Below are positions 6,911 through 15,122 of a stretch of DNA of 43,194 nt, one piece after another (the stretch's first letter is position 1; each line of letters begins with the position of its first letter). The notes below the pieces were generated by a model that ran no database searches, had not been told where the DNA came from, and worked only from the letters and a program-made list of their open reading frames with translations. Source of the stretch: Pseudomonadota bacterium. Lineage in GTDB: Bacteria > Pseudomonadota > Alphaproteobacteria > Micavibrionales > UBA2020. The stretch spans positions 1-43,194 of the forward strand of contig JAEXMB010000051.1 in NCBI GenBank assembly GCA_023444705.1, in the 5' to 3' direction. The translations under genes and the position numbers were made by a program.

Positions 6911-7648
6911 ATGCCCAATAAGGCTACAGTCCTGAGCGTTGACGACGATCAGGCATTGCAGATCACGGTCGCCCATTACCTCGAAGAGGATGGATATAAG
7001 GTTCTGTCCGCTTTCAGCGGGGCGGAGGCTGTGGCGCAGGTGAAGGCGGCGAATCCGGATCTTGTCTTGCTCGATCTGGTCCTGCCTGACGAGGAAGGCT
7101 TTCGCGTCCTGACCAAGATCAAGGCGCATTGCAACGTTCCTGTTATTATTGTCAGTGGCAAAAGCGATACGACGGAAAAGATCGTCGGCCTTGAAATGGG
7201 TGCCGACGATTACATCACCAAGCCTTTTGAAATGCGCGAACTGTCCGCGCGCATCAAGGCCGTGATCCGCCGTGGCGAGCCCGCCGTGGCGCCCGCCGCC
7301 GTCAAAACGGCAGCAGGCGAACCGGCCAAAGACAAGGTCACCTTCGGCGATGGCTGGGTGCTTGACCGCCTGCAATACCAGCTGTTCGACAAGACAGGCG
7401 CATCGGCCGAGCTGACGGCGGGGGAATTCCGCCTGCTCGAGGCGCTGGCGCTATCGCCCAACCGTGCGCTGACGCGCGATTACCTGTTCGAGCTGACGCG
7501 CGAAAACGAATTCGACGCTTATGACCGCGCCATCGACATCCAGATCGGCCGCCTGCGCAAGAAACTCGGCGACGACCCCAAAGAACCCGCATTCATCAAA
7601 ACCGTGCGCGGTGTCGGCTATATGTTCTGCGCGCCGCTGAAAGGCTGA
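6911..7648 (+). CDS. OmpR/PhoB-family response regulator (no kinase gene adjacent)
   Basis: 245 residues. The receiver domain (about 5-120) has the acidic pair DDD at 11-13, phospho-acceptor Asp55 (LLDLVLPD), Ser82 (IVSGKSD) and the Lys of KPFEM. A Pro/Ala-rich linker (about 122-142) leads to a winged-helix trans_reg_C domain that contains LTAGEFRLLEAL, AIDIQIGRLRKKLGDDP and IKTVRGVGYMF. It binds DNA as a phosphorylation-dependent dimer. It is transcribed divergently from the ECF sigma gene across a 164-base region, so it might act on that shared promoter. It ends one base before the convergent PAP2 gene. No partner kinase is adjacent; the CHASE3 hybrid kinase is the closest one. Targets are unknown. 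Confidence 0.93.
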   Translation: MPNKATVLSVDDDQALQITVAHYLEEDGYKVLSAFSGAEAVAQVKAANPDLVLLDLVLPDEEGFRVLTKIKAHCNVPVIIVSGKSDTTEKIVGLEMGADDYITKPFEMRELSARIKAVIRRGEPAVAPAAVKTAAGEPAKDKVTFGDGWVLDRLQYQLFDKTGASAELTAGEFRLLEALALSPNRALTRDYLFELTRENEFDAYDRAIDIQIGRLRKKLGDDPKEPAFIKTVRGVGYMFCAPLKG

Positions 7649-7649
7649 T

Positions 7650-8426
7650 TTACAGCGCGGCGCGCGTGCGTCGCTCGCCGACCAGCACTGCGACAATCCA
7701 GCACAACAGCGCCCAGGCGCCGCCGATGGCCCATCCGGCCAGCACATCGGACGGGTAATGCACGCCCAGATAGACGCGCGTCATGCCGACGATGCCCGCA
7801 ATCAGCAATCCCGCGCAGACCAGATAGGCGCGCGTGCGCATGCCGGCGGCAAGTTCTGCTGTTACGGCGGCAAACGACAGGTACATCGCAAACGACATCA
7901 GCGCATGGCCGCTTGGGTAGCTATAGGTGTGGACATCGACCAGCGGCGCGACGATCGACGGGCGCGGGCGCGCGAACAGCGCCTTAAGGGCGAAATTGAT
8001 CACTGTCGCGCCGATGCCGGAAAAAGCCAGCATTGCCAGCACGTCAAGACGCCGCGCCATCAGGCACAGGCCTGCCGCAAGCGCGCCGATCAGCGTCAGC
8101 ACGCTATGGCTGCCAAGCGCGGTCAGGTCTTGCGCAACCATCGGCATCCATGCAGGACCGATTGGCGTACCGTCGGCGTGGCGCAACCACTGCATGACGG
8201 TTTCATCAAGTGCTTGTGTATCGCCTTCCAGCACATCGCCGGTCAGCTCGACCACGCCGCAGACGGCAAGTACCACGGCGCTGCCCGCCAGCAAAAGCAA
8301 ATGGCGCTCCTTGACCAGCTTGAACAGGGCAGGCTGATAGCGCGCCCAGACACGGCCCAGTCGTTGCGCTTGCGCGGTGATAAACGGCATGTTCATGAAG
8401 CGGCACCAGAGAAAATAGCTCGGCAT
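7650..8426 (-). CDS. PAP2-family membrane phosphatase
   Basis: 258 residues from the ATG at 8426; ATGs at 8396 and 8390 (MNMPFITAQ, MPFITAQ) are possible shorter starts and none has a clear ribosome site. There are five to six hydrophobic helices. The three PAP2 phosphatase motifs are complete: KALFARPRP, then SYPSGHALMSF, then TRVYLGVHYPSDVLAG, with the catalytic histidines in PSGH and VHYPSD. Members remove phosphate from lipid substrates such as phosphatidic acid, phosphatidylglycerol phosphate or undecaprenyl pyrophosphate, with the active site on the periplasmic face. The substrate here cannot be assigned. The N-terminus is about 45 residues longer than minimal members. The gene is convergent with the response regulator. 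Confidence 0.9.
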   Translation of the reverse strand: MPSYFLWCRFMNMPFITAQAQRLGRVWARYQPALFKLVKERHLLLLAGSAVVLAVCGVVELTGDVLEGDTQALDETVMQWLRHADGTPIGPAWMPMVAQDLTALGSHSVLTLIGALAAGLCLMARRLDVLAMLAFSGIGATVINFALKALFARPRPSIVAPLVDVHTYSYPSGHALMSFAMYLSFAAVTAELAAGMRTRAYLVCAGLLIAGIVGMTRVYLGVHYPSDVLAGWAIGGAWALLCWIVAVLVGERRTRAAL

Positions 8427-8485
8427 AAAGACTGCTTACAGTTTTATCCGTGGCGTCTGGTACGGTCAAGGCGAAGGAGCGGCAA

Positions 8486-8689
8486 TCAGGCCGCTTTGAT
8501 ATTGACCGCACAGGGCTGCAGGCGGTCTTGTGTGATGTCAAAAGTGACGCTCTGGCCTTCTTGAAGCAGGCGCAACCCGGATGCTTCGACATCTTTCAAA
8601 TAAACAAAGACATCGGCCACGCCGTTATCCTGCTGGATATAGCCAAACCCGGCGAGTTCGTTAAACCATTTGACGGTGCCCTTCAGCAT
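8486..8689 (-). CDS. Cold-shock domain protein (CspA family)
   Basis: 67 residues from the ATG at 8689 (MLKGTVKWFN), which has AAAGG at a proper distance; longer in-frame starts upstream lack one and would overshoot the family length. It is a single cold-shock domain with RNP1-like GFGYIQQD and RNP2-like DVFVYL. The usual His of RNP2 (VFVH) is Tyr here, and the N-terminal WFN is followed by ELAGFGY instead of the common xxKGFGF, so it is a diverged member. Family proteins bind single-stranded RNA or DNA and melt RNA structure. The mRNA leader contains a perfect 10-bp stem (8717-8740) 27 bases before the start codon. Confidence 0.92.
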   Translation of the reverse strand: MLKGTVKWFNELAGFGYIQQDNGVADVFVYLKDVEASGLRLLQEGQSVTFDITQDRLQPCAVNIKAA

Positions 8690-8716
8690 ATATGCGGCCT
8701 TTTGCATGATCGTGTT

Positions 8717-8740
8717 CACGTCCACATGACTGTGGACGTG
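8717..8740 (-). promoter_or_regulatory. Perfect hairpin in the leader of the cold-shock gene
   Basis: Arms CACGTCCACA and TGTGGACGTG with a four-base loop. It lies in the inferred 5' leader of the csp gene. There is no T-run, so it looks like an RNA structure or a protein-binding palindrome rather than a terminator. Confidence 0.5.
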
Positions 8741-8788
8741 TCGAAGTAACAGCGATGGCCTGAGAAAATGCCTGTGCGCGGCGGCAAC

Positions 8789-8800
8789 TTGACAAGTCAA
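8789..8800. promoter_or_regulatory. TTGACAAGTCAA palindrome upstream of the cold-shock gene
   Basis: A perfect 12-base palindrome about 100 bases upstream of the csp start, in the likely promoter region. It might be an operator, or contain a -35-like TTGACT on the minus strand. No clear -10 could be paired with it. Confidence 0.3.
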
Positions 8801-8943
8801 AACTATGAAGTCTCGTATCTATCAAGTGTAGTCCAATAAGATGTAATAACAATGAAGATAACGTAAAATTTGAAACGCCGCTGATATTGCCGGGTTATCT
8901 GGCAACGATTGACGTTTTGAATGAAGCGCGGCGCAAGGGAAAA

Positions 8944-9018
8944 TGGTGCCGATGATAGGATTTGAACCTACGACCACTCGCTTACGAAGCGAATGCTCTA
9001 CCACTGAGCTACATCGGC
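8944..9018 (-). tRNA. tRNA-Thr(CGT)
   Basis: On the minus strand the 75-base gene folds as a complete cloverleaf. The acceptor arm is GCCGATG/CATCGGC, the D arm GCTC...GAGC and the anticodon stem TTCGC/GCGAG around loop TTCGTAA. The T arm is GTAGG-TTCAAAT-CCTAT. It ends in discriminator A plus an encoded CCA. The anticodon CGT reads ACG threonine codons. It stands alone between csp and the PuuA-like gene. Confidence 0.95.
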
Positions 9019-9129
9019 AACGCGCAGAGAATACGTCAGCTTTGGCGCTTTTTCAAGTCTGATTAATTGTGTGTTTTCAGCCGCTTGCGCCCCCTTGTCG
9101 GCGGCGCTGGCGCATGTCACTCTAATGGC

Positions 9130-10530
9130 ATGAAAAAACAGCGCACATATCCCCCAGCCAAAACAACCGCCGCCGCGCCCGCGGCAGGCTTTATTGACAC
9201 CCATCCGCAGGTCGAGCGTATCGAGGCTTTTGTCGTCGATGTCAACGGTGTGGCGCGGGGCAAATCGCTGCCGCGCGACAGCGCGGGCAAAGTCTTCAAG
9301 GGGGGCGTGCGCATGCCTCGCTCGTCCTTCGCTTTTGACATTTGGGGGCAGGACGTGATCGGTGCGGGGCTGGTGGCGGAAACCGGCGATAACGACGGGC
9401 GGTGCGTGCCGGTCGCGGGCCGCACGCATCTGATGCCGTGGGCAACGCGCGGCAAAAAGCAGCAAGCGCAATGCCTTATGACCATGCAGGACAAAGGCAA
9501 GCCGTTCTTTGGCGATCCGCGCACGGTGCTGGCCAATGTGCTGGCGCGCTACCGCAAGCGCGGCCTGACGCCGGTGGTGGCGCTGGAGCTTGAATTCTAT
9601 TTAGTCGACGCGCAGCCCGACGATTTCGGCCGTCCGCAGCCGCCGCGCAACCCGAAATCAAAACGCCGCGCGCATCAGGCGCAAACCTATGGCCTGGCGG
9701 AAAGCAGCGATTTCGCCGCCGTACTTGACGACATCGCTGATGCCTGCGCGCAACAGGGCATTCCTGCCGATACCACGCTGTCGGAAAACGGTCCCTCGCA
9801 ATACGAAATTAACCTCAATCACCGCGCCGATGCGCTGGCGGCGGCGGACGACGCCATTTTGCTCAAGCGCGCGATCAAGGGCGTTGCGGCCCGCCACGGC
9901 ATGCTGGCAAGCTTCATGGCCAAGCCCTATGCGGCGAAATCGGGTAGTGGCATGCACGTGCATGTCAGCGTGATCGACCGCAACGGTAAAAACATTTTTG
10001 CGGGCAAGGATGCCAAGGGTGCGCCCGCGCTGCGCCATGCCATCGGCGGTATTCTGGCCTCCTTGCGCGACAGCACGGCGGTGCTGGCCCCGCACGCCAA
10101 TTCGTATCGCCGTTTTCGCATCGGCAGCCATGCGCCCACCACGCTGACATGGGGGTATGACAACCGCTCCGCCGCCTTGCGCATCCCCGACAGCACGCCT
10201 GATGCCACGCGCATCGAACACCGCGTGGCAGGGGCTGATGCCAATCCGTATCTGGCGCTGGCCGTCATTCTTGCCGGTATGCTCGACGGTATCGAGAAAA
10301 AAATGAAGGCGCCGCCCGCGCTGACCGGCAATGCCTATGAAAGCACAGCCGCGCACCTGCCGCGCCGCTGGGACGAGGCGCTTGACCTCTTTGCGCGCAG
10401 CACCTTTATCGACCGCGCCTTTGGCAAGGCTTTCAAGAAAATGTTCCTTGCCTGTAAACAACAGGAAAAAGAGCTGATCGACGCCGAGATCAGCAGCGTC
10501 GAACATGACGCCTACCTGCGTGACGCATAA
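9130..10530 (+). CDS. puuA: Gamma-glutamylpolyamine synthetase (PuuA-like, glutamine synthetase family)
   Basis: 466 residues from the ATG at 9130 (MKKQRTYPPA). The N-terminal beta-grasp part contains VDVNGVARGKSLPR, typical of PuuA/GlnA-like enzymes. The catalytic domain has the metal and ATP signatures LELEFYLVD, ENGPSQYEINL, KPYAAKSGSGMHVHVS and NRSAALRIPD. The glutamine-synthetase Tyr-adenylylation loop is absent. PuuA ligates glutamate to putrescine or another polyamine using ATP, the first step of the gamma-glutamylated putrescine route. The next gene, 11 bases downstream, encodes a PuuB-like oxidase, which supports the assignment; PuuC and PuuD are not in the window. An alternative is a related glutamine-synthetase-like enzyme acting on another amine. 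Confidence 0.85.
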   Translation: MKKQRTYPPAKTTAAAPAAGFIDTHPQVERIEAFVVDVNGVARGKSLPRDSAGKVFKGGVRMPRSSFAFDIWGQDVIGAGLVAETGDNDGRCVPVAGRTHLMPWATRGKKQQAQCLMTMQDKGKPFFGDPRTVLANVLARYRKRGLTPVVALELEFYLVDAQPDDFGRPQPPRNPKSKRRAHQAQTYGLAESSDFAAVLDDIADACAQQGIPADTTLSENGPSQYEINLNHRADALAAADDAILLKRAIKGVAARHGMLASFMAKPYAAKSGSGMHVHVSVIDRNGKNIFAGKDAKGAPALRHAIGGILASLRDSTAVLAPHANSYRRFRIGSHAPTTLTWGYDNRSAALRIPDSTPDATRIEHRVAGADANPYLALAVILAGMLDGIEKKMKAPPALTGNAYESTAAHLPRRWDEALDLFARSTFIDRAFGKAFKKMFLACKQQEKELIDAEISSVEHDAYLRDA

Positions 10531-10541
10531 GGATTGATGAC

Positions 10542-11852
10542 ATGGGATTGCTTGGACCTGCCGACCTGATCACGGGCAGCACATATGCGCCGACCTATTA
10601 CGCGGCGACGCTGAACGCGCAACCGCACCGCCCGGCACTGGCGGGGCGGGTCACCTGCGACGTCTGCGTGGTCGGGGCGGGGTTTGCGGGTATTTCGACG
10701 GCGCTGCATCTGGCCGAAAAAGGCTACAAGGTCGTGGTGGTCGAGGCGGTACGCGTGGGCTATGGCGCGTCGGGGCGCAACGGCGGGCAGATCGTCAACG
10801 GTTACAGCCGCGACGACAGCGTCATCCGCGCACGCTACGGTAACGATACCGCCGATGCGCTGCTGGCGATGAGCCACGAGGGCGGGGACATCATCCGCGA
10901 GCGCGTAGCGAAATATAACATCCAATGCGCGCTCAAACCGGGCGGTTTCTTTGCCGCCTTTACGCAGGCGCAAATGGATGACCTCAAGGTGCGCGCCGAC
11001 AGCTGGCAGCGCGCGGGCAATACGACGCTACAGCTGCTCGACGCCGCACAGACGCAAAACGTCGTCGGTACCGATCTTTATTGCGGTGGCTTGCTTGATA
11101 TGCGCGGCGGGCATTTGCATCCGCTGAACCTTGTCACGGGCGAGGCGGCGGCATTTGAAAACCTTGGCGGCGTGATTTACGAGAACAGCCGCGTGACCGC
11201 TATCGACACCGGCGCCAATCCCGTCGTGCGCACGGCGGGCGGTGAGGTTGCGGCCAAGCATGTGGTGGTCTGCGGCAACGCCTATCTGGGCAATGTGTTG
11301 CCCAAACTCAGCGGACGCATCATGGCGGTGAGCAGCCAGATCGTCACGACCGAGGTGCTGGGTGCTGATGTCACCGATAAAATGCTGCCGCAGGATTATT
11401 GTGTCGAGGATTGCAACTTCCTGCTTGATTACTACCGCATTACCGAGGACAAGCGCCTGCTGTTCGGCGGCGGCGTGGTCTATAGCGGGGCCGATCCTGC
11501 CGATGTGCGCAAGCGCCTATATCCGCATATCGTCAAAACCTTCCCGCAGCTTGACGGCGTGAAGCTTGATTTTGCATGGAGCGGGCATTTCGCGCTGACA
11601 CTGACGCGCCTGCCGCATGTGGGGCAGCTCAGCGATACGGTGCATTTCATTCAGGGTGACAGCGGCCACGGCGTGACCACCACGCATCTGCTGGGCCGCC
11701 TGACGGCTGAGGCAATCGCGGGTAACGCGGCGCGCTTTGATACTTTTGCACATATGCGCAACTATCCCTTTCCGGGCGGGCGCATGTTCCGCGTGCCGCT
11801 GACGGCGCTCGGGGCGTGGTATTACGGCCTGCGCGAAAAGCTCGGGATATAA
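10542..11852 (+). CDS. puuB: Gamma-glutamylputrescine oxidase-like FAD oxidoreductase (PuuB-like)
   Basis: 436 residues of the DAO/FAD oxidoreductase family. The Rossmann signature is DVCVVGAGFAGISTALHLAE (about 40-60), followed by YGASGRNGGQIVNGYS, which is characteristic of PuuB and related amine oxidases. The C-terminal half carries FAWSGHFALTLTRLPHVG and GDSGHGVTTTHLLGRLTAEAI, the flavin-contacting end. PuuB oxidises gamma-glutamylputrescine to the aldehyde, releasing ammonia and hydrogen peroxide. Position directly after the PuuA-like gene implies one operon for polyamine use. A second, more distant PuuB-like gene lies at 29386-30696. Confidence 0.85.
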   Translation: MGLLGPADLITGSTYAPTYYAATLNAQPHRPALAGRVTCDVCVVGAGFAGISTALHLAEKGYKVVVVEAVRVGYGASGRNGGQIVNGYSRDDSVIRARYGNDTADALLAMSHEGGDIIRERVAKYNIQCALKPGGFFAAFTQAQMDDLKVRADSWQRAGNTTLQLLDAAQTQNVVGTDLYCGGLLDMRGGHLHPLNLVTGEAAAFENLGGVIYENSRVTAIDTGANPVVRTAGGEVAAKHVVVCGNAYLGNVLPKLSGRIMAVSSQIVTTEVLGADVTDKMLPQDYCVEDCNFLLDYYRITEDKRLLFGGGVVYSGADPADVRKRLYPHIVKTFPQLDGVKLDFAWSGHFALTLTRLPHVGQLSDTVHFIQGDSGHGVTTTHLLGRLTAEAIAGNAARFDTFAHMRNYPFPGGRMFRVPLTALGAWYYGLREKLGI

Positions 11853-11857
11853 AGAAA

Positions 11858-12235
11858 TCAGGCTTTGGTCAGGGTGACGGTGGTGACGCTGTCGCTGTGG
11901 TGGATATCGCCGCGCAACACCAGTGCGCCGTTTTCGTGCGCCGCTTCCAGCACGGCCTTGTAGGTGACCATGCCCTTGGTGGGATTACCGTTGGCGTCGA
12001 TAACGAAGGCGTCGCTGCTGCCGTGGCTTGGGTCGACGGTGGTCACGACCTCGACCTGATGGTCGTTGAGGATGGTGAACTGGCTCTCCCAGATAAAGCC
12101 GTTGGTGTCCTTGTGGAAGTTCATGCCGTTATGGATGGTGGTGCGGCCATCGCCATTGGGGATCAACGCCGGGCCGTTGACGGCATGGCTTTGCACGCTG
12201 TAGGTGCCGTCCAGAATGTCGAGCGTCAGCTGCAT
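11858..12235 (-). CDS. Hypothetical protein, 125 residues
   Basis: I do not recognise this protein. The ATG at 12235 (MQLTLDILDGTYSV) follows AGGGGATTG, so it is preferred over an upstream extension. There is no signal peptide or membrane helix. The composition (NGDGRTTIHNGMNF, FTILNDHQVEVVTTVDPSHG, alternating hydrophobic residues to the end TVTLTKA) suggests an all-beta fold, perhaps a lipocalin-like or DUF3224-like sandwich, but I cannot place it. Codon use matches the neighbours. It is convergent with the PuuB-like gene, 5 bases away, and divergent from dnaX. Confidence 0.65.
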   Translation of the reverse strand: MQLTLDILDGTYSVQSHAVNGPALIPNGDGRTTIHNGMNFHKDTNGFIWESQFTILNDHQVEVVTTVDPSHGSSDAFVIDANGNPTKGMVTYKAVLEAAHENGALVLRGDIHHSDSVTTVTLTKA

Positions 12236-12437
12236 CAATCCCCCTGCACGGCAATCAAACCATACTTTTGACTCTCCCGGCAAGGATGAGCCGTTTTCAT
12301 TGACATAATTAATGCAAAATACAGGGCTTCGCGTTGTTTTCAGCCGCCGCAGGCTTTATGTTGGTGGGCATACCATACAGCGCCGATTCACCGGCCCCGC
12401 ATACCCGCCAAGACCCCAGCCCCAAGGACCCTTGCCC

Positions 12438-14132
12438 GTGGCCAAAACGCCCTCTGCCGATACCGAAACCTCCCACGGCGAATACCGCGTTCTTGCGCGT
12501 AAATACCGCCCGCAGAACTTCGGCGAACTCAAGGGGCAGGATGCGCTGGTGCGCACGCTGACCAATGCGATTGAAAGCGGCCGCATCGCCCATGCCTTTA
12601 TGCTGACGGGTGTGCGCGGGGTGGGCAAGACCACCACGGCGCGCATCATCGCGCGTGCGCTGAACTGCGTCGAAGGCCCGACCGTCACGCCCTGCGGCGT
12701 GTGCGAGCAATGCGTGTCGATCGCGCAGGACCGCAACATGGACGTGCTGGAGGTGGATGCCGCGTCGCGCACCGGTGTTGACGATGTGCGCGAGATCATC
12801 GACAGCGTTCAATACGCACCGACTTCGGCACGCTACAAGGTCTTCATTATCGACGAGGTGCATATGCTCTCCAAGGCGGCGTTCAACGCGCTGCTGAAAA
12901 CGCTGGAGGAGCCGCCGCCACACGTCAAATTCGTTTTCGCCACCACCGAGATCCGCAAGGTGCCCGTCACCGTGCTGTCGCGCTGCCAGCGCTTTGACCT
13001 CAAGCGCATCGGCGCCGACGTGCTGGGCGAATATTTCGCAACACTGGTCGCCAAGGAAGGCGTAACGGCGGAGCCCGAGGCGGTCAGTCTGATTGCCCGT
13101 GCGGCCGACGGATCGGCGCGCGACGGCCTCAGCCTGCTTGACCAGGCCATCTCGCGCAGCGCGGGCGGCCATGTGCTGGCTGAAGACGTGCGCACCATGC
13201 TCGGCCTTGCCGACCGCGCGCGCACGGTTGATTTGTTCGAGGCCATCGTGGGTGGCGACAGCGCCAAGGCGCTTGAACAGCTTGATACGCTCTACAGTGT
13301 CGGTGCCGATCCTGTGATGGTGCTGCAAGACCTGCTGGAGCTGACGCACTTCCTGACCAAGCTCAAGGTCAGCCCCGATCTGGCCAACGATCCCGGCGTG
13401 CCGGAAACCGAGCGCGTGCGCGGCAGCGCCCTGGCCAAAGGCCTGTCGGTGCCGTCGCTGACGCGCTGCTGGCAAATGTTGCTCAAGGGTATCACCGAGG
13501 TACAGCAGGCGCTCAACCCGCAACTGGCGCTTGAAATGATTATCATCCGCCTGCTTTACATCAGCGACCAGCCCACGCCGGGCGATGCGATGAAGCAGCT
13601 CAAGGACGGCACTTTCGCACCGGCAGGCGCGGGTGCGACTGCGGGCAATGGCGGTGGTTCCGGGGCGGGCTTGCCGCGCGCGCAACTGCGCAGCGTGGCG
13701 GGCGGTGCTGCCGCTGCGGTGGCGACACAGGCCGTGGCCGCACAGCCGCAGGAAAGCCAGCAGGCGGCAGTCGCTGTCAACAGCTTTGAAGACATCGTCG
13801 CGCTGGCCGCCGCCAAGCGCGAGATGATGTTGCAGTCCAACCTGATCAACGATGTGCATCTGGTCTCGTTTGCGGCGGGGCATTTGTCTATCCGCCTGCG
13901 CGACGGCGCCTCGCAAAACATCGTCGGCGCGCTGTCGAACAAACTGTCGCAGTGGACGGGTCAGCGCTGGATGGTCAGCCTCTCGCGCGAGCAGGGCCAG
14001 CCTACCATCGGCGAGCTGCGCCGTGCGGACAAGGACAACGAACGCGCCACCGTTCTGGCCCACCCTGTGGTGGCGGAGGTCATGCGTATCTTTCCCGATG
14101 CGGCGATCGCCAGCATCGACAATGAACAATAA
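12438..14132 (+). CDS. dnaX: DNA polymerase III subunit gamma/tau
   Basis: 564 residues from GTG 12438, chosen for AAGGA ten bases upstream and because the conserved EYRVLARKYRPQNF starts shortly after; a longer in-frame reading adds an atypical Pro/Arg-rich leader. AAA+ clamp-loader ATPase: Walker A GVRGVGKTT (58-66), four zinc cysteines (77, 86, 89, 92), Walker B IIDE (137-140), sensor ATTE and arginine finger SRC (181-183). The C-terminal third is Ala/Gly-rich, then a tau-type domain ending at FPDAAIASIDNEQ. It loads the beta clamp and couples polymerases at the fork. No A-rich slippery run for a gamma frameshift was noticed. It is followed 18 bases later by ybaB, the usual order. Confidence 0.96.
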   Translation: MAKTPSADTETSHGEYRVLARKYRPQNFGELKGQDALVRTLTNAIESGRIAHAFMLTGVRGVGKTTTARIIARALNCVEGPTVTPCGVCEQCVSIAQDRNMDVLEVDAASRTGVDDVREIIDSVQYAPTSARYKVFIIDEVHMLSKAAFNALLKTLEEPPPHVKFVFATTEIRKVPVTVLSRCQRFDLKRIGADVLGEYFATLVAKEGVTAEPEAVSLIARAADGSARDGLSLLDQAISRSAGGHVLAEDVRTMLGLADRARTVDLFEAIVGGDSAKALEQLDTLYSVGADPVMVLQDLLELTHFLTKLKVSPDLANDPGVPETERVRGSALAKGLSVPSLTRCWQMLLKGITEVQQALNPQLALEMIIIRLLYISDQPTPGDAMKQLKDGTFAPAGAGATAGNGGGSGAGLPRAQLRSVAGGAAAAVATQAVAAQPQESQQAAVAVNSFEDIVALAAAKREMMLQSNLINDVHLVSFAAGHLSIRLRDGASQNIVGALSNKLSQWTGQRWMVSLSREQGQPTIGELRRADKDNERATVLAHPVVAEVMRIFPDAAIASIDNEQ

Positions 14133-14150
14133 CCCCAAAGGATCACGACA

Positions 14151-14474
14151 ATGGCAAATTTCATGCAAATGATGGCGAAAGCCCAGCAGATGAAAAGCAG
14201 AATGCAGGACATGCAAGAGCGCGCCGGCCAGATGGAGCTGATCGGCGAGGCCGGCAGCGGCGCTGTCAGCGTGCATATGAACGGCAAGTTCGACGTGACC
14301 AAGCTGACCATCTCGCCCGAAACCTTCAAGGCGGGCGATGTCGAAATGGTCGAAGACCTTGTTCTGGCCGCCATCCGCGACGCGCGCGCCAAGGCAGAGG
14401 CCCATATGGCGGGCGAAACCGACAAGATCATGCGCGAACTGGGCCTGCCCCCCGGCATGGGGCTGCCGTTTTAA
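14151..14474 (+). CDS. ybaB: YbaB/EbfC nucleoid-associated protein
   Basis: 107 residues, start after AAAGGATCACGACA. It begins MANFMQMMAKAQQMKSRMQD, contains GEAGSGAVSVHMNGKFDVTKLTI and ends RELGLPPGMGLPF, all hallmarks of the YbaB/EbfC family, at the family's normal length. It is a homodimeric DNA-binding protein that coats the nucleoid. It is co-transcribed with dnaX. In most bacteria recR follows; here an unrelated gene does. Confidence 0.95.
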   Translation: MANFMQMMAKAQQMKSRMQDMQERAGQMELIGEAGSGAVSVHMNGKFDVTKLTISPETFKAGDVEMVEDLVLAAIRDARAKAEAHMAGETDKIMRELGLPPGMGLPF

Positions 14475-14510
14475 CAGCGGCGCATTTATTTCAGCACGGA
14501 GTTTTATGCG

Positions 14511-15122
14511 ATGAGCAAATTCGATTACAGCCAGACGGGCCTGCCGTCCAATCCGCACTGGATGCTTGCGGTTGACCTCTGCCACCAGTGGCTTGGCACC
14601 AACATGACGATGTTCGGGGCGGAGCGCCACATCGCCTTCATGCATAACCAGCCTGTGGCCGCCGCCAAACGTGTGTTCGACAACTGCGACCAGTTCTCGC
14701 AGGAAAGCATCACCGTGCTGCTGCTTGGCCCCGCTAAGGGCGACCTGATCGAATCCGAAGGGGCGGAGCGCATGGCGCGCCACCTGTTTGGCGACCGCGT
14801 GGTCGACCTTGTCCACGTGCTGCACGACCCCGAGCTGCAAAAAACCGCCGATCCTGCGCTGTTGCGCGACGTCGGCCGCATCGTGCTGGCCGAAGGCATT
14901 TCGACGATGAACGACCAGCTGATCGGCCGCCAGCGCATCGACCGCCACCATCAGGTGCGCTGGGATATCCTGCGCCATCTGGAAGAACAGGGCCAGCGCA
15001 TCGCCGGTGCCGACCCCGCGCTTGACGCGCTGTTCGCCGATGCGCTGGTACAGTCGCGCGCGGCGCTTGAGGCGCTTGACGCCGCCGCCGCCAAGAAACC
15101 GCCAGCGCCGCCGGCTGTCTGA
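14511..15122 (+). CDS. Hypothetical protein, possibly a degenerate HD-hydrolase-like domain
   Basis: 203 residues starting MSKFDYSQTGLPSNPHWMLA. No family is certain. Residues about 45-105 resemble the HD fold of RelA/SpoT-type hydrolases in spacing: a helix with HNQPVAAAKRVF, then QESITVLLLGPAKGDLIES where ALLHDVVED would be, and HLFGDRVVDLVHVLHD like 'FG..VA.LV'. The metal-binding HD pair is replaced by GP, so it would not be catalytic. The C-terminus is Ala/Pro-rich. It sits 36 bases after ybaB, where recR is usually found, and its stop overlaps the xthA start by one base (TGATG), so it is translationally coupled to the exonuclease. Soluble, cytoplasmic. Confidence 0.65.
   Translation: MSKFDYSQTGLPSNPHWMLAVDLCHQWLGTNMTMFGAERHIAFMHNQPVAAAKRVFDNCDQFSQESITVLLLGPAKGDLIESEGAERMARHLFGDRVVDLVHVLHDPELQKTADPALLRDVGRIVLAEGISTMNDQLIGRQRIDRHHQVRWDILRHLEEQGQRIAGADPALDALFADALVQSRAALEALDAAAAKKPPAPPAV

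Noticed and set aside
12300..12437. Possible signal recognition particle RNA (ffs) upstream of dnaX
   Set aside because: The region was checked on both strands for the conserved GGAAG..AGCAGCC-type core and it is absent.
12438..14132. Programmed frameshift producing a gamma form of DnaX
   Set aside because: I saw no A-rich slippery heptamer with a downstream stem in the linker region.
12309..14978. A very long minus-strand open reading frame (889 codons) antisense to dnaX and ybaB
   Set aside because: The plus strand carries clear dnaX and ybaB motifs. The antisense frame is His/Arg/Gln-rich with no recognisable domain, as expected when a GC-rich gene is read backwards.
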